Below, in pieces: positions 8,677 to 16,352 of a stretch of DNA of 27,265 bases; positions within the stretch are counted from its first letter, which is position 1; each line of letters starts with the position of its first letter. The DNA is from an uncultured Actinomycetes bacterium (GTDB lineage: Bacteria; Actinomycetota; Actinomycetes; Nanopelagicales; Nanopelagicaceae). The notes under the pieces were generated by a model. It saw only the letters and a list, made by a program, of their open reading frames with translations. It was not told the origin of the DNA and ran no database searches. The DNA lies in NCBI GenBank assembly GCA_903844585.1, contig CAIMUD010000006.1, positions 1-27,265 of the forward strand. The letters run 5' to 3'. Made by a program: the position numbers and the translations under genes.

Positions 8677-10268
8677 TTTTCACCAATCAGTTCTAGTGCG
8701 GGGAGTGTAAGAAAATCTGCATATTCATCATCAAGACAAACTCGCTCAAAGAGTCGAGCCGCTTCTTGTATTTTTTCGGCGTTAAACCCTTCTGCAACGA
8801 GTCGAACTGACTCTTCTTCAAGTGCGATACGGACTAACTCTTTTGTTGCTTTGGAACCAGTGTCATCGAAGGTAACGTTGTTGTGTACTTGCTGCCAAAT
8901 TTGTGAGCGAGAAATTTCAGCTGTTGCAGCATCTTCCATCAAATTATGAATACCGACTGCTCCATGACCTGCAAGCCATGCAGCTAGGTACTGCAGCGCG
9001 ACATCAATATTTGCCAGCATTCCTGCCTCAGTAATACCGCCTGGAGTCCCTTTTATGTCCAGAATCATCGCTGAAGTCGAATGAACGTCTTCACGCTTTT
9101 TATCAATTTGATTTGGTTTTTCACCAAGGACGGAATCAAAGACTTCACGGCAGACCGGAACTAAATCTGGGTGTGCGACCCACGAACCATCAAAACCATC
9201 GCCGGATTCACGAGTTTTATCTGCTCGCACTTTGTCGAATGCAACCTTGTTGATTTCCTCATCTTTTCGACTAGGAATAAAAGCGGCCATTCCACCAATT
9301 GCGTGTGCTCCCCGCTTGTGACAAGTTTGTATAAGTAAGCCGGTGTACGCCTTCATCATCGGCGCTGTCATTGTTACCGCTGAGCGATCAGGAATAATGA
9401 AATCAGCACCGCGATCGCGGAAGAATTTAATAATTGAGAAGAGGTAATCCCACCGGCCCGCATTTAGTCCACTCACATGGTCACGGAGTTCGTAAAGGAT
9501 TTCATCCATTTCAAATGCTGCTGGAATGGTCTCAATCAAAACTGTGGCACGAATTGAGCCCTGCGGAATACCCAACTTGTTCTGTGCCTCAACAAATATT
9601 TCATTCCAAAGGCGTGCTTCAAGATAGCTTTCCATTTTCGGTAGGTAGAAATACGGTCCATCGCCTAGTTCAAGTAAGGCTTTTGCGTTGTGGAAGAAAT
9701 ACATTGCAAAATCGAAAATTGCTCCGACTACAGGTTTACCGTCGATTGTCATATTGCGTTCCTCTAAGTGCCAACCACGAGGTCGCATAACTATTGTCGA
9801 AAGTTTGCCGCTATTGAGTTTGTACTCTTTTTTTGTTCTGACACTTGTGTATGTGTAGTCACGGCGAATAACACCGCGTAAGACGACTTGGCTTTGAACC
9901 ACGTTAGCCCAATGAGGTGTACTTGAATCTTCGAGATCGGCAAGCCAAACTTTTGCACCTGAATTAAGAGCATTGATTGCCATCTTTGGAGTTGCAGGGC
10001 CCGACATTTCAACACGCCGATCGTTGAGTGAAGCCGGAGCTGGAGCAACTTTCCAATTACCCTCGCGAACAGATTTTGTCTCTGGCAAGAAATCTAAAGT
10101 TCCACCTGCACCTACTTTATTGCGGCGCTCTGTGCGGGCTTTTAAAAGCTCGTCTCTGCGTGAATGAAACTTTTGATCAAGATGTGCAACAAAATCAATT
10201 GCATCTTGAGTAAGTACTGTTGCATGCCCATCAACTTGTGATGGCTTAACCTTTATCGACGGGCTCAC
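8673..10268 (-). CDS. aceB: Malate synthase A
   Basis: Condenses glyoxylate with acetyl-CoA to malate. 531 residues, the short A-type. Seen: LADLEDSSTPHWANVV at 109-124, MRPRGWHLEE at 161-170 with the active-site Arg, ETIPAAFEMDEI near 246-257 (metal-binding Glu) and the signature LNAGRWDYLFS near 268-278. The GTG start at 10268 is preceded by AAGGAG at 4-6 nt. It is 14 nt downstream of the malic enzyme gene and overlaps allantoinase, so it belongs to the ureide operon. No isocitrate lyase gene is present, so its role here is to consume glyoxylate from ureidoglycolate rather than to run a classical glyoxylate shunt. Confidence 0.95.
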   Translation of the reverse strand: MSPSIKVKPSQVDGHATVLTQDAIDFVAHLDQKFHSRRDELLKARTERRNKVGAGGTLDFLPETKSVREGNWKVAPAPASLNDRRVEMSGPATPKMAINALNSGAKVWLADLEDSSTPHWANVVQSQVVLRGVIRRDYTYTSVRTKKEYKLNSGKLSTIVMRPRGWHLEERNMTIDGKPVVGAIFDFAMYFFHNAKALLELGDGPYFYLPKMESYLEARLWNEIFVEAQNKLGIPQGSIRATVLIETIPAAFEMDEILYELRDHVSGLNAGRWDYLFSIIKFFRDRGADFIIPDRSAVTMTAPMMKAYTGLLIQTCHKRGAHAIGGMAAFIPSRKDEEINKVAFDKVRADKTRESGDGFDGSWVAHPDLVPVCREVFDSVLGEKPNQIDKKREDVHSTSAMILDIKGTPGGITEAGMLANIDVALQYLAAWLAGHGAVGIHNLMEDAATAEISRSQIWQQVHNNVTFDDTGSKATKELVRIALEEESVRLVAEGFNAEKIQEAARLFERVCLDDEYADFLTLPALELIGEK

Positions 10269-10282
10269 TTGTCTCCTTCTTC

Positions 10283-11674
10283 TTACTTATTCTTTTTTGC
10301 CAGCTCAAAAATTGCACTTGAAACAGCTGGTGTTACAGCAGGATCAAAGACGCTAGGAATAATAAAGCTTTCATTTAGTTGATCGCTAGATACACAGCTT
10401 GCGATTGCGACCGCTGCGGCTGCCAGCATCTCATCAGTAATCTTTGATACACCAGCATCTAATAGCCCACGGAATAATCCTGGGAAAGCCAGAACGTTAT
10501 TGATTTGATTTGGGTAGTCACTTCGCCCAGTGGCAACGATGCGTGCGTGCTTGGCTGCTAACACTGGGTCAATTTCTGGATCTGGATTTGCAAGCGCCAA
10601 AACAATTGCATCCTTAGCCATTCCAGCGATGTTTTCCTCTTTCAAAATATTTGGGGCGCTCACACCGATAAATACGTCAGCACCTTTAAGCACCTCGCCC
10701 ATTGTGCCCTTTTCATTATTAGGATTTGTATTCTCAATAAGCCATTTACGCATATCGTCTGTTGGTTTTGAATCCTTCGAAATTACTCCCTTACTATCGA
10801 AGGCGACGATATTTTTAGCACCAGAAATAATCAGTAATCGAACAACTGCATTTCCTGCCGCACCTGCGCCACTCAAGACGATCTTTACATCTTTCAGGTT
10901 TTTCTTTACCAGCTTAAGCGCATTAATGAATGCGGCTAATACAACAATCGCCGTTCCATGCTGATCATCATGGAAGACAGGAATATCTAATAGATCTTTT
11001 AAGCGACGCTCAATTTCAAAGCAGCGCGGGGCTGAAATATCTTCTAAATTAATTCCACCAAAGCCTGGTGCAATTATCTGAACAGTTCGAATAATTTCTT
11101 CGGTATCTTGTGTGTCTAAAACAATTGGCCATGCATCAACATCTGCAAAGCGTTTGAAGAGCGCAGCTTTTCCTTCCATGACTGGCATGGAAGCTTCAGG
11201 GCCAATATTTCCAAGTCCAAGTACAGCCGATCCATCTGATATGACGGCAACAGTATTTCTTTTAATAGTTAAGCGACGTGCATCAGATTTATCTTTTGCA
11301 ATTGCAAGACAGATTCGGGCTACACCGGGTGTGTAGGCGCGCGATAAATCATCACGAGTCTTAAGCGGAACCTTTGACGCTATTTCTAGTTTTCCGCCAA
11401 GGTGTAATAGGAAGGTTCGATCACTTACTTTTCGAACAGTTAACTTGGGCGATGCGTTTTTGATTGCCTCAGTTATTGCATCTGCATGTTCGGCATCTGT
11501 TGCATCGCAAGTCACGTCGATAACAACACGGTCGTGATGAGATTCCACAACATCCAGGGCGGTAAGAGTTCCGCCTGCGCCTGAGACTGCAGCTGGTATG
11601 AGTGAGGTCGGATTGATGGCGGTTTCGGCCTCAACGCGAATAGTTATTCCATAACCCGGGCTTGTGCTGCGCAC
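10283..11674 (-). CDS. NAD(P)-dependent malic enzyme with N-terminal ACT domain
   Basis: Oxidative decarboxylation of malate to pyruvate and CO2. 463 residues. Residues ~8-85 form an ACT-like regulatory domain (small-molecule control), followed by the short bacterial malic enzyme core: SRAYTPGVA at 111-119 with the catalytic Tyr114, MEGKAALFKRF with the catalytic Lys near 169, VFHDDQHGTA at 233-242 (metal-binding acids) and the dinucleotide loop LSGAGAAGNA at 267-276. The start is GTG at 11674, with AAGGAG about 7 nt upstream; an overlapping out-of-frame ATG sits 2 nt earlier. It is first in the malic enzyme - malate synthase - allantoinase operon and disposes of malate made from glyoxylate. 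NAD versus NADP preference cannot be read safely from the sequence. Confidence 0.92.
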   Translation of the reverse strand: MRSTSPGYGITIRVEAETAINPTSLIPAAVSGAGGTLTALDVVESHHDRVVIDVTCDATDAEHADAITEAIKNASPKLTVRKVSDRTFLLHLGGKLEIASKVPLKTRDDLSRAYTPGVARICLAIAKDKSDARRLTIKRNTVAVISDGSAVLGLGNIGPEASMPVMEGKAALFKRFADVDAWPIVLDTQDTEEIIRTVQIIAPGFGGINLEDISAPRCFEIERRLKDLLDIPVFHDDQHGTAIVVLAAFINALKLVKKNLKDVKIVLSGAGAAGNAVVRLLIISGAKNIVAFDSKGVISKDSKPTDDMRKWLIENTNPNNEKGTMGEVLKGADVFIGVSAPNILKEENIAGMAKDAIVLALANPDPEIDPVLAAKHARIVATGRSDYPNQINNVLAFPGLFRGLLDAGVSKITDEMLAAAAVAIASCVSSDQLNESFIIPSVFDPAVTPAVSSAIFELAKKNK

Positions 11675-11707
11675 ATCTACTCCTTAAAAATTCTCTTAAA
11701 AAGACTG

Positions 11708-11743
11708 TTCCACGATACGAAAGAGCGATATCGTAAGATGGAA
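11708..11743. promoter_or_regulatory. Predicted IclR-type operator dyad between malic enzyme operon and iclR
   Basis: A 36-bp dyad centred at 11725.5. The outer arms TTCCA (11708-11712) and TGGAA (11739-11743) and the inner arms TACGA (11716-11720) and TCGTA (11731-11735) are exact complements at symmetric positions. Read as two 15-bp elements, TTCCACGATACGAAA and TATCGTAAGATGGAA, the starts are 21 bp apart, the spacing also seen at the glxR promoter. TTCCA/TGGAA arms are typical of IclR-family sites and the regulator gene begins 55 bp away. Binding by the adjacent IclR protein, controlling both divergent units, is inferred. Confidence 0.6.
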
Positions 11744-11746
11744 TTC

Positions 11747-11775
11747 ATACTATGCTTCATATCAACGCAATACAA
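11747..11775 (-). promoter_or_regulatory. Candidate promoter of the malic enzyme-malate synthase-allantoin operon
   Basis: On the minus strand TAGTAT (11752-11747) matches four of six -10 positions and lies 17 nt from a weak -35, TTGTAT (11775-11770). Transcription would start near 11740, inside the operator dyad, as at the glxR promoter. The same bases read TACTAT on the plus strand (11748-11753) and could serve as a -10 for iclR, but I see no matching -35 for that direction. Confidence 0.4.
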
Positions 11776-11797
11776 GTAGCACCAGAGGAGAAATGCA

Positions 11798-12568
11798 ATG
11801 GAGTCAAGGCTAACGGGTGTTCAATCCGTTGAACGTGCTTTTGCAATTCTTGAAGCAATGGCAGAAGAAAATCGTGAGATAGGCGTCACACAATTATCAG
11901 AGCGACTTTCACTTCCTACGCCAACTATTCACCGTTCTATGAAGACTCTCGTCGCCCTGGGATATGCACGCCAAAACGATTCGCGCCGCTATTCACTTGG
12001 ATCGCGACTACTTTATTTGGGAGATTCAGCCGCGCGCGGAATGGCATCTTGGGCAAAACCAACTTTGCTCGCACTTTCTAATGAGTGTGGAGAAACAGTA
12101 AACCTTGCCACTCTAGAAGGTGATCTCGTTGTTTACACCGCACAATCTCCATCACGACATTCGATGCGTATGTTTACAGAGGTTGGTCGACGAGTATTGC
12201 CGCATTCATGTGGTGTTGGAAAAGCAATAATGTCCCAGCTCGAAGATGGTGAAGCTAAGGAAATTGTTAAGCACACTGGAATGCCAAAGTTTACGCCAAC
12301 AACAATCACAACTTGGGCTGCCCTAAAAGATGAGCTCGCACTGATTCGTGAAAATGGATATGCGATGGATGAGGGTGAGCAGGAACTTGGTGTTCGTTGT
12401 ATTGCAGTGCCTGTAATAGGAATGACTAATCCAACTGCGCTATCAATTAGCGGACCACAAACACGTGTGGATAGGGCCTTTATTACTAAATACACGCCAA
12501 GTATTTTGAAAGCGGCAAAAATATTGAGTACAGAATTTTCAAAAGAATTAGGCAAGGAAGATATCTAA
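11798..12568 (+). CDS. IclR-family transcriptional regulator, probable AllR-like regulator of the cluster
   Basis: 256 residues, standard IclR size. Residues ~7-75 form the winged helix-turn-helix (QSVERAFAILEAM, VTQLSERLSLPTPTIHRSMKTL, then a wing ending YSLGSRLLYLG). Residues ~90-250 are the effector-binding domain, including PHSCGVGKAIMSQL and a C-terminal VRCIAVPV strand. GAGGAG ends 7 nt before the ATG. The gene is divergent from the malic enzyme operon and upstream of the transporter genes, with an IclR-type dyad in the divergent gap and another at glxR. In enterobacteria the IclR-family repressor AllR controls gcl and allantoin genes in response to allantoin and glyoxylate. Equivalent control here is a strong inference; the effector is not deducible. 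Confidence 0.9.
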   Translation: MESRLTGVQSVERAFAILEAMAEENREIGVTQLSERLSLPTPTIHRSMKTLVALGYARQNDSRRYSLGSRLLYLGDSAARGMASWAKPTLLALSNECGETVNLATLEGDLVVYTAQSPSRHSMRMFTEVGRRVLPHSCGVGKAIMSQLEDGEAKEIVKHTGMPKFTPTTITTWAALKDELALIRENGYAMDEGEQELGVRCIAVPVIGMTNPTALSISGPQTRVDRAFITKYTPSILKAAKILSTEFSKELGKEDI

Positions 12569-12606
12569 CTTTAAGTAGTCTGTAACAAAACTTAATATTG
12601 AAGAGC

Positions 12607-12663
12607 AAAACTGTAAGTTATTTCGCTATGCGAACTAATACAGTTTTATTTTACGTTGCTTTT
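12607..12663 (+). terminator. Probable intrinsic terminator after iclR
   Basis: A long interrupted stem: outer arms AAAACTGTA (12607-12615) and TACAGTTTT (12639-12647) are perfect 9-bp complements, and inside them TTCGC-TAT-GCGAA (12622-12634) forms a 5-bp inner stem, with a TTA/TAA segment between (a 2-nt bulge and one mismatch). The stem ends in TTTT and more T-rich sequence follows (ATTTTACG, then seven T at about 12660-12666). The position 39 nt after the iclR stop fits termination, which would make the transporter operon start from its own promoter. Confidence 0.55.
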
Positions 12664-12725
12664 TTTAATTCATTATTTGAAATTTAAAAATCTTAGAAAC
12701 TAAGTAAATATTTTCGCAAATAGTA

Positions 12726-12753
12726 TTGATTTTTAGATACCTCGAGTTAATAA
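12726..12753 (+). promoter_or_regulatory. Candidate promoter of the ABC transporter operon
   Basis: TTGATT (12726-12731) and TAATAA (12748-12753) with 16 nt between resemble -35 and -10 boxes. They lie in a very AT-rich 217-bp gap between iclR and the binding-protein gene. The leader would be about 32 nt and ends in a GGAAAGG ribosome-binding site. No TTCCA/TGGAA operator was found in this gap, so control by the IclR protein is not evident here. Confidence 0.4.
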
Positions 12754-12791
12754 TAAAACCACCTCTGAACTCTCGGAAAGGATTAATGCAT

Positions 12792-13934
12792 ATGAATAAA
12801 TCATCTGCAAAGCTCGCTGCGGTTTCAGTAGTTGTTGGTGCACTCGTTGCAGGACCAGCAATTACTCCAGCTAATGCAGCAGGCACAGTGAAGATCGGTG
12901 TAGTTGAAATGATCACCGGTGGTTCTGCTTTCTACGGACAATCTGTTCTAGAAGGAATCAAAATCGCTCAGAACGAAATCAATAAAGCTGGTGGAGTTAT
13001 GGGCAAGCAAATTGAAATTGTCGTGAAAGACAATGCCTCAGATAACGCACAGACAACTTCTTTGATTACTGCATTCGCAAATGACAAGTCGATTCCTGTC
13101 GTGATTCCACCTACATATCAGTCAAACTTTTTGGCTGCATGTTCTGCTGCTACAGCAAAGGGACTACCTCTAGTTTCTGCACAGTCTGGTCCTCCAGCTG
13201 CAGCTAACACAAAGGATCTCTGCTGGACAATGACAGCTGACCTTGGCCTCCAAACTACTTACATGATGAAAGCTCTTGTTGCTAAGGGTTATTCAAAGTT
13301 TGCAGTTGTTTATGACCAAGACAACGGATACGTAAACTGGGTTCGTACAGATCCTTGGAAGAACGCATTCACAAACGCAGGTGTAACTGTTGAACAAATC
13401 GGTGTTGCTAAGGGAACTACTGACTTCGGTTCACAGATCACAAAGATTGTTTCAGGTAAGTACGATGCTGTATTCCCATTCTTCACAGTTGAAGATGCAG
13501 CTCCATTTATCACACAAGCAACTGCTGGTGGATACACAGGAAAGTTCTTCGATCCTGTAAGCCAGTTGACATCTCTTCGTCTTGTAACACTTGCTCCAAA
13601 GTCTCTCGGACTTCTTGCAGCAACACCACAGACCGCTGATGTCGCAACATTTAAGAAGTTTGTCAATGCTTATACAAAAGCAAATGGCAAGCTACTTGAT
13701 GATCCAACCTATACAGGTTACGGATATGACGCTCTTAAGTTCGTCGCAGAAGCAATGAAAAAGGCTGGTACTACAACAGACCGTGCCAAGATCAACGCAG
13801 CGATTAAGGGAATCAAGACAACTTGCGCATCAATTTGTTTCTCACAGGGAACTGGCGTAAACAAGGGTGCATATATTGCTAAGGACAACTTCCTTACATC
13901 ACTAACCAAGACAGGTTACGTCAAGGTTAGTTAG
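12792..13934 (+). CDS. ABC transporter substrate-binding protein, branched-chain amino acid/amide type
   Basis: Extracellular ligand-binding subunit (periplasmic-binding-fold type I, Leu/Ile/Val-binding family), about 380 residues. The ATG at 12792 is preferred, with GGAAAGG 10 nt upstream; an ATG at 12786 is too close to it. Residues 1-29 look like a Sec signal peptide (MNKSSAK, a hydrophobic run, then a PANA-A cleavage site). The mature part begins VKIGVVEMITGGSAFYGQ, the typical start of the family's first strand and ligand loop, and contains TYQSNFLAACSAA and DLGLQTTYMMKAL. There is no lipobox cysteine, unusual for a cell with no outer membrane. The ligand cannot be read from sequence; the setting suggests a ureide, purine breakdown product or related amide. 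Confidence 0.88.
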   Translation: MNKSSAKLAAVSVVVGALVAGPAITPANAAGTVKIGVVEMITGGSAFYGQSVLEGIKIAQNEINKAGGVMGKQIEIVVKDNASDNAQTTSLITAFANDKSIPVVIPPTYQSNFLAACSAATAKGLPLVSAQSGPPAAANTKDLCWTMTADLGLQTTYMMKALVAKGYSKFAVVYDQDNGYVNWVRTDPWKNAFTNAGVTVEQIGVAKGTTDFGSQITKIVSGKYDAVFPFFTVEDAAPFITQATAGGYTGKFFDPVSQLTSLRLVTLAPKSLGLLAATPQTADVATFKKFVNAYTKANGKLLDDPTYTGYGYDALKFVAEAMKKAGTTTDRAKINAAIKGIKTTCASICFSQGTGVNKGAYIAKDNFLTSLTKTGYVKVS

Positions 13935-14698
13935 TGACAACCCAAAGTAATTCAGCTCGCGTATCTCCCTCCGCTTCGGCGGGGGGAGATACCTTGTTGT
14001 CTATCCAAGGAGTCTCCAAAAGTTTCGGTGGAGTAAAGGCGCTAACGGATGTCAGCTTCGATGTGAAGCGCCATTCGGTTACATCTTTAATTGGACCAAA
14101 TGGAGCAGGAAAGACAACACTTTTTAACTGCATCACGGGCTTTGCTCGTGGAGATGTCGGCACAGTTATCTTCAACGGTGTAGATATAACGTCTAAACCA
14201 GGACACAAAGTGGCACGACTTGGAATGGTGCGTACCTTCCAGAACATTCGTATGCTCCGCGACTTAACTGTTTATGAATCGCTCATTTGCGCGCGATCAA
14301 ATGACGGAGCTGGCGCTAAAAAGCAGCATGCACGCGCAAATGAACTCATTGAGCGACTCAAGCTCACCGAGTCAGCGAACCGCGTCTGTTCAACTCTTCC
14401 ACTTTTGGCTCAACGCACAATTGAAGTAGCGCGTGCGTTGATGACATCACCAGAGATGATTCTCTTTGATGAGCCAACTGCTGGTGCAACAAACCAAGAG
14501 CGTCAACTGCTTGCCGGCTTGATTAGTGATTTAAAGGGGCTCGGTACCACTGTCATGGTTATTGAACACAACGTTCCATTCGTTATGGATGTGAGCGACC
14601 ATATCGTCGTTCTAGATTTCGGTAAAAAGGTTGCAGATGGCACACCTACTGAGATTGCACAGAACCCTACAGTTCAGGAAATTTACCTTGGTGTATAA
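13934..14698 (+). CDS. livG: ABC transporter ATP-binding protein, LivG type, with degenerate signature motif
   Basis: Nucleotide-binding subunit of the branched-chain-amino-acid-type importer, 254 residues if it starts at GTG 13934, which overlaps the last base of the binding-protein stop. Seen: SKSFGGVKAL, Walker A GPNGAGKTT, the Q-loop FQNIRML, Walker B MILFDEP and the H-loop VIEHN. The signature motif, normally LSxGQQR in LivG, reads LPLLAQR in STLPLLAQRTIEVARAL: the Gly is gone. The partner ATPase keeps LSGGEQQ, so one ATP site of the heterodimer may be weak. The first ~20 residues are non-conserved and encode a strong hairpin (13961-13992). A TTG at 13994 with GGGGGGAG just upstream could be the real start, in which case the protein begins LLSIQGVSKSFGG. 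Confidence 0.87.
   Translation: MTTQSNSARVSPSASAGGDTLLSIQGVSKSFGGVKALTDVSFDVKRHSVTSLIGPNGAGKTTLFNCITGFARGDVGTVIFNGVDITSKPGHKVARLGMVRTFQNIRMLRDLTVYESLICARSNDGAGAKKQHARANELIERLKLTESANRVCSTLPLLAQRTIEVARALMTSPEMILFDEPTAGATNQERQLLAGLISDLKGLGTTVMVIEHNVPFVMDVSDHIVVLDFGKKVADGTPTEIAQNPTVQEIYLGV
13961..13992 (+). other. Strong UUCG-capped RNA hairpin just after the binding-protein gene
   Basis: Arms GTATCTCCCTCCGC (13961-13974) and GCGGGGGGAGATAC (13979-13992) pair over 14 bp with one G-U wobble, closed by the very stable C(UUCG)G tetraloop. It starts 26 nt after the binding-protein stop and no T-run follows, so it is not an ordinary intrinsic terminator. Its 3' arm contains GGGGGGAG, which would sit 5 nt before an in-frame TTG (13994) of the ATPase gene. 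Likely roles are protecting the upstream mRNA from 3' exonucleases, so the binding protein is made in excess, and/or masking a ribosome site. Confidence 0.75.
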
Positions 14699-15467
14699 CT
14701 CTGATGCTCTAAACGTTAGTGGTCTCAACGTTAAATATGGAGTAATTCAAGCAGTACATGGCATGGACCTTGCCGTAAAAGAAGGCACTATCACTGCCTT
14801 GGTCGGCTCAAATGGTGCTGGAAAATCTTCTGCACTTAGAGCTATGGCGGGAATCATTAAATCTGAACCTGGAACTGTAACTGTTCATGGTGAAGATATT
14901 TCATCGCTTTCAACTCGCGATCGGATTATCGAACATGGTGTGGTTTTGATTCCGGAAGGCCGAAGTGTTTTTACAACGATGAGCGTTGCAGACAACTTGC
15001 ATCTCGGCGCACGTGTTGGAAATGAACGCTCGAAGCAGGGCCACATCTCAACTTTTTCAACCGAAGAGGCTTACGAACTATTTCCAGTGCTTAAAGATCG
15101 TCAGAATTCACGCGCTCAAACTCTTTCAGGTGGCGAGCAGCAAATGCTTGCAATCGCTCGTTCACTTCTCATGAGCCCAAAGGTGCTTCTTATCGATGAA
15201 CCTTCTATGGGACTTGCTCCTCTTCTTGTCCGCAAGATCTTTGGTGTTATGAAGGATGTATTCGCACGAAATTCGGTATCTGTATTGCTCGTTGAGCAAG
15301 ATACTTCTATCGCACTAGAGCTCGCATCAGATGCGTATCTTCTCGAACATGGAAACGTAATTGCTCACGCACCATCAGCTGAAATGCGCAATGACGCACG
15401 TCTTCGTGAGGCTTATCTTGGCAAAGGCGATGCACTTGGACAATCTCACGGAACAGGAAAGGCTTAA
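14691..15467 (+). CDS. livF: ABC transporter ATP-binding protein, LivF type
   Basis: Second nucleotide-binding subunit of the importer, about 258 residues. The GTG at 14691 has AGGAA 10 nt upstream and overlaps the livG end by 8 nt, which suggests coupled translation. Seen: LNVKYGVIQAVHGMDL, Walker A GSNGAGKSS, a canonical signature LSGGEQQMLAIARSL, Walker B VLLIDEPSMGLAP, and the H-loop region LLVEQDTS, where Gln-Asp replaces the usual His, as in the LivF family (EQN/EQD). The DEPSMGLAP and VEQ features identify the LivF branch. It pairs with the LivG-type subunit, whose signature motif is altered. Confidence 0.9.
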   Translation: MYNSDALNVSGLNVKYGVIQAVHGMDLAVKEGTITALVGSNGAGKSSALRAMAGIIKSEPGTVTVHGEDISSLSTRDRIIEHGVVLIPEGRSVFTTMSVADNLHLGARVGNERSKQGHISTFSTEEAYELFPVLKDRQNSRAQTLSGGEQQMLAIARSLLMSPKVLLIDEPSMGLAPLLVRKIFGVMKDVFARNSVSVLLVEQDTSIALELASDAYLLEHGNVIAHAPSAEMRNDARLREAYLGKGDALGQSHGTGKA

Positions 15468-15469
15468 CA

Positions 15470-16348
15470 ATGGTTGTCGAGATACTTTCGTATTTACTTG
15501 CCGGACTCTCCCTCGGTAGTACATATGTACTCATCGCGCTTGGCTTTACTCTGATATTCGGAGTCATGGGAATCATGAACGTTGCACATGCCGACGTATT
15601 TATGATTGCAATATTTACATATCTATTGGTTACATCTTCGCTCAATGCGCCAATTGGAGTGGGTGTAGTGGTGGCAATTATCTCTGGAGCACTTGCTGGG
15701 CTCGTTGTTTACTGGCTTGTTTTAAAGCGTATTGATAAGGGACATCCCGTTGCGCTTTTCGTTTCAACACTTGGAGTTTCATATGTTGTTGAAAACTTTA
15801 TTGCTAAGCGGATCAACTTTGGACGGCCTTCATTAAAGCCAATTTTCTCATCAGACCCAATCATTGTTGGGGGCATTGTCTTTACCGGTCCGCGGTTGCT
15901 TCTCTTCGCTGTAACAACAATTCTTGCTGGAGGGTTGATTATTTGGCTTAAGAAGAGCGAAACAGGAATGCTTCTACGCGCTGTTTCTGAAAATGCCGTA
16001 ATGGCTCGAGTAGTTGCAATCGATACAAACCGCGTAACAATGATTGCGATTGCAGTTGCATCCCTCGTTGCAGCTTGTGGTGGGTTAGTAGTTGGAAATA
16101 TGACGCTTACAGCCGATGCGTTCGTGGCTAATTCGCTTTCACTTAAAATGTTTGCGGTTGCAGTTGTTGCAGGTGTCGGAAGTGTTGGTGGAGCCACAAT
16201 TGTAGGTTTAACACTTGGTGTAATCGAAGCGTTTACCGTTGCTTATGTCGGATCGCAATGGCAGAACGTAATCGGACTCGTTGCTATGACAATTGTTTTG
16301 TTGGTGAGACCACAAGGTCTCTTTGGCCGAGTATTGAGAGTGGGATAA
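15470..16348 (+). CDS. livH: ABC transporter permease, LivH type
   Basis: Integral membrane subunit, 292 residues with about eight hydrophobic segments. It begins ILSYLLAGLSLGSTYVLIAL, the typical LivH N-terminus, followed by LGFTLIFGVMGIMNVAHAD, the conserved first loop of the family. The EAA-like cytoplasmic loop LLRAVSENAVMARVVAID lies mid-protein, and VVAGVGSVGGATIVGLTLGVIE near the C-terminus is also a LivH hallmark. ATG 15470 follows the livF stop by 2 nt, with CAGGAAAGG as ribosome site. It forms the transmembrane pore with the LivM-type subunit. Confidence 0.9.
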   Translation: MVVEILSYLLAGLSLGSTYVLIALGFTLIFGVMGIMNVAHADVFMIAIFTYLLVTSSLNAPIGVGVVVAIISGALAGLVVYWLVLKRIDKGHPVALFVSTLGVSYVVENFIAKRINFGRPSLKPIFSSDPIIVGGIVFTGPRLLLFAVTTILAGGLIIWLKKSETGMLLRAVSENAVMARVVAIDTNRVTMIAIAVASLVAACGGLVVGNMTLTADAFVANSLSLKMFAVAVVAGVGSVGGATIVGLTLGVIEAFTVAYVGSQWQNVIGLVAMTIVLLVRPQGLFGRVLRVG

Positions 16349-16352
16349 TTAA

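Noticed and set aside
12622..12634. TTCGC-TAT-GCGAA palindrome as an operator for the transporter operon
   Set aside because: It is the inner stem of a longer hairpin with 9-bp outer arms and a T-rich downstream tract just after iclR, better explained as a terminator; it also lacks the TTCCA/TGGAA arms of the other predicted sites.
12692..12704. CTTAG-AAA-CTAAG small hairpin in the iclR-transporter gap
   Set aside because: Only 5 bp and AT-rich in a very AT-rich gap; expected by chance.
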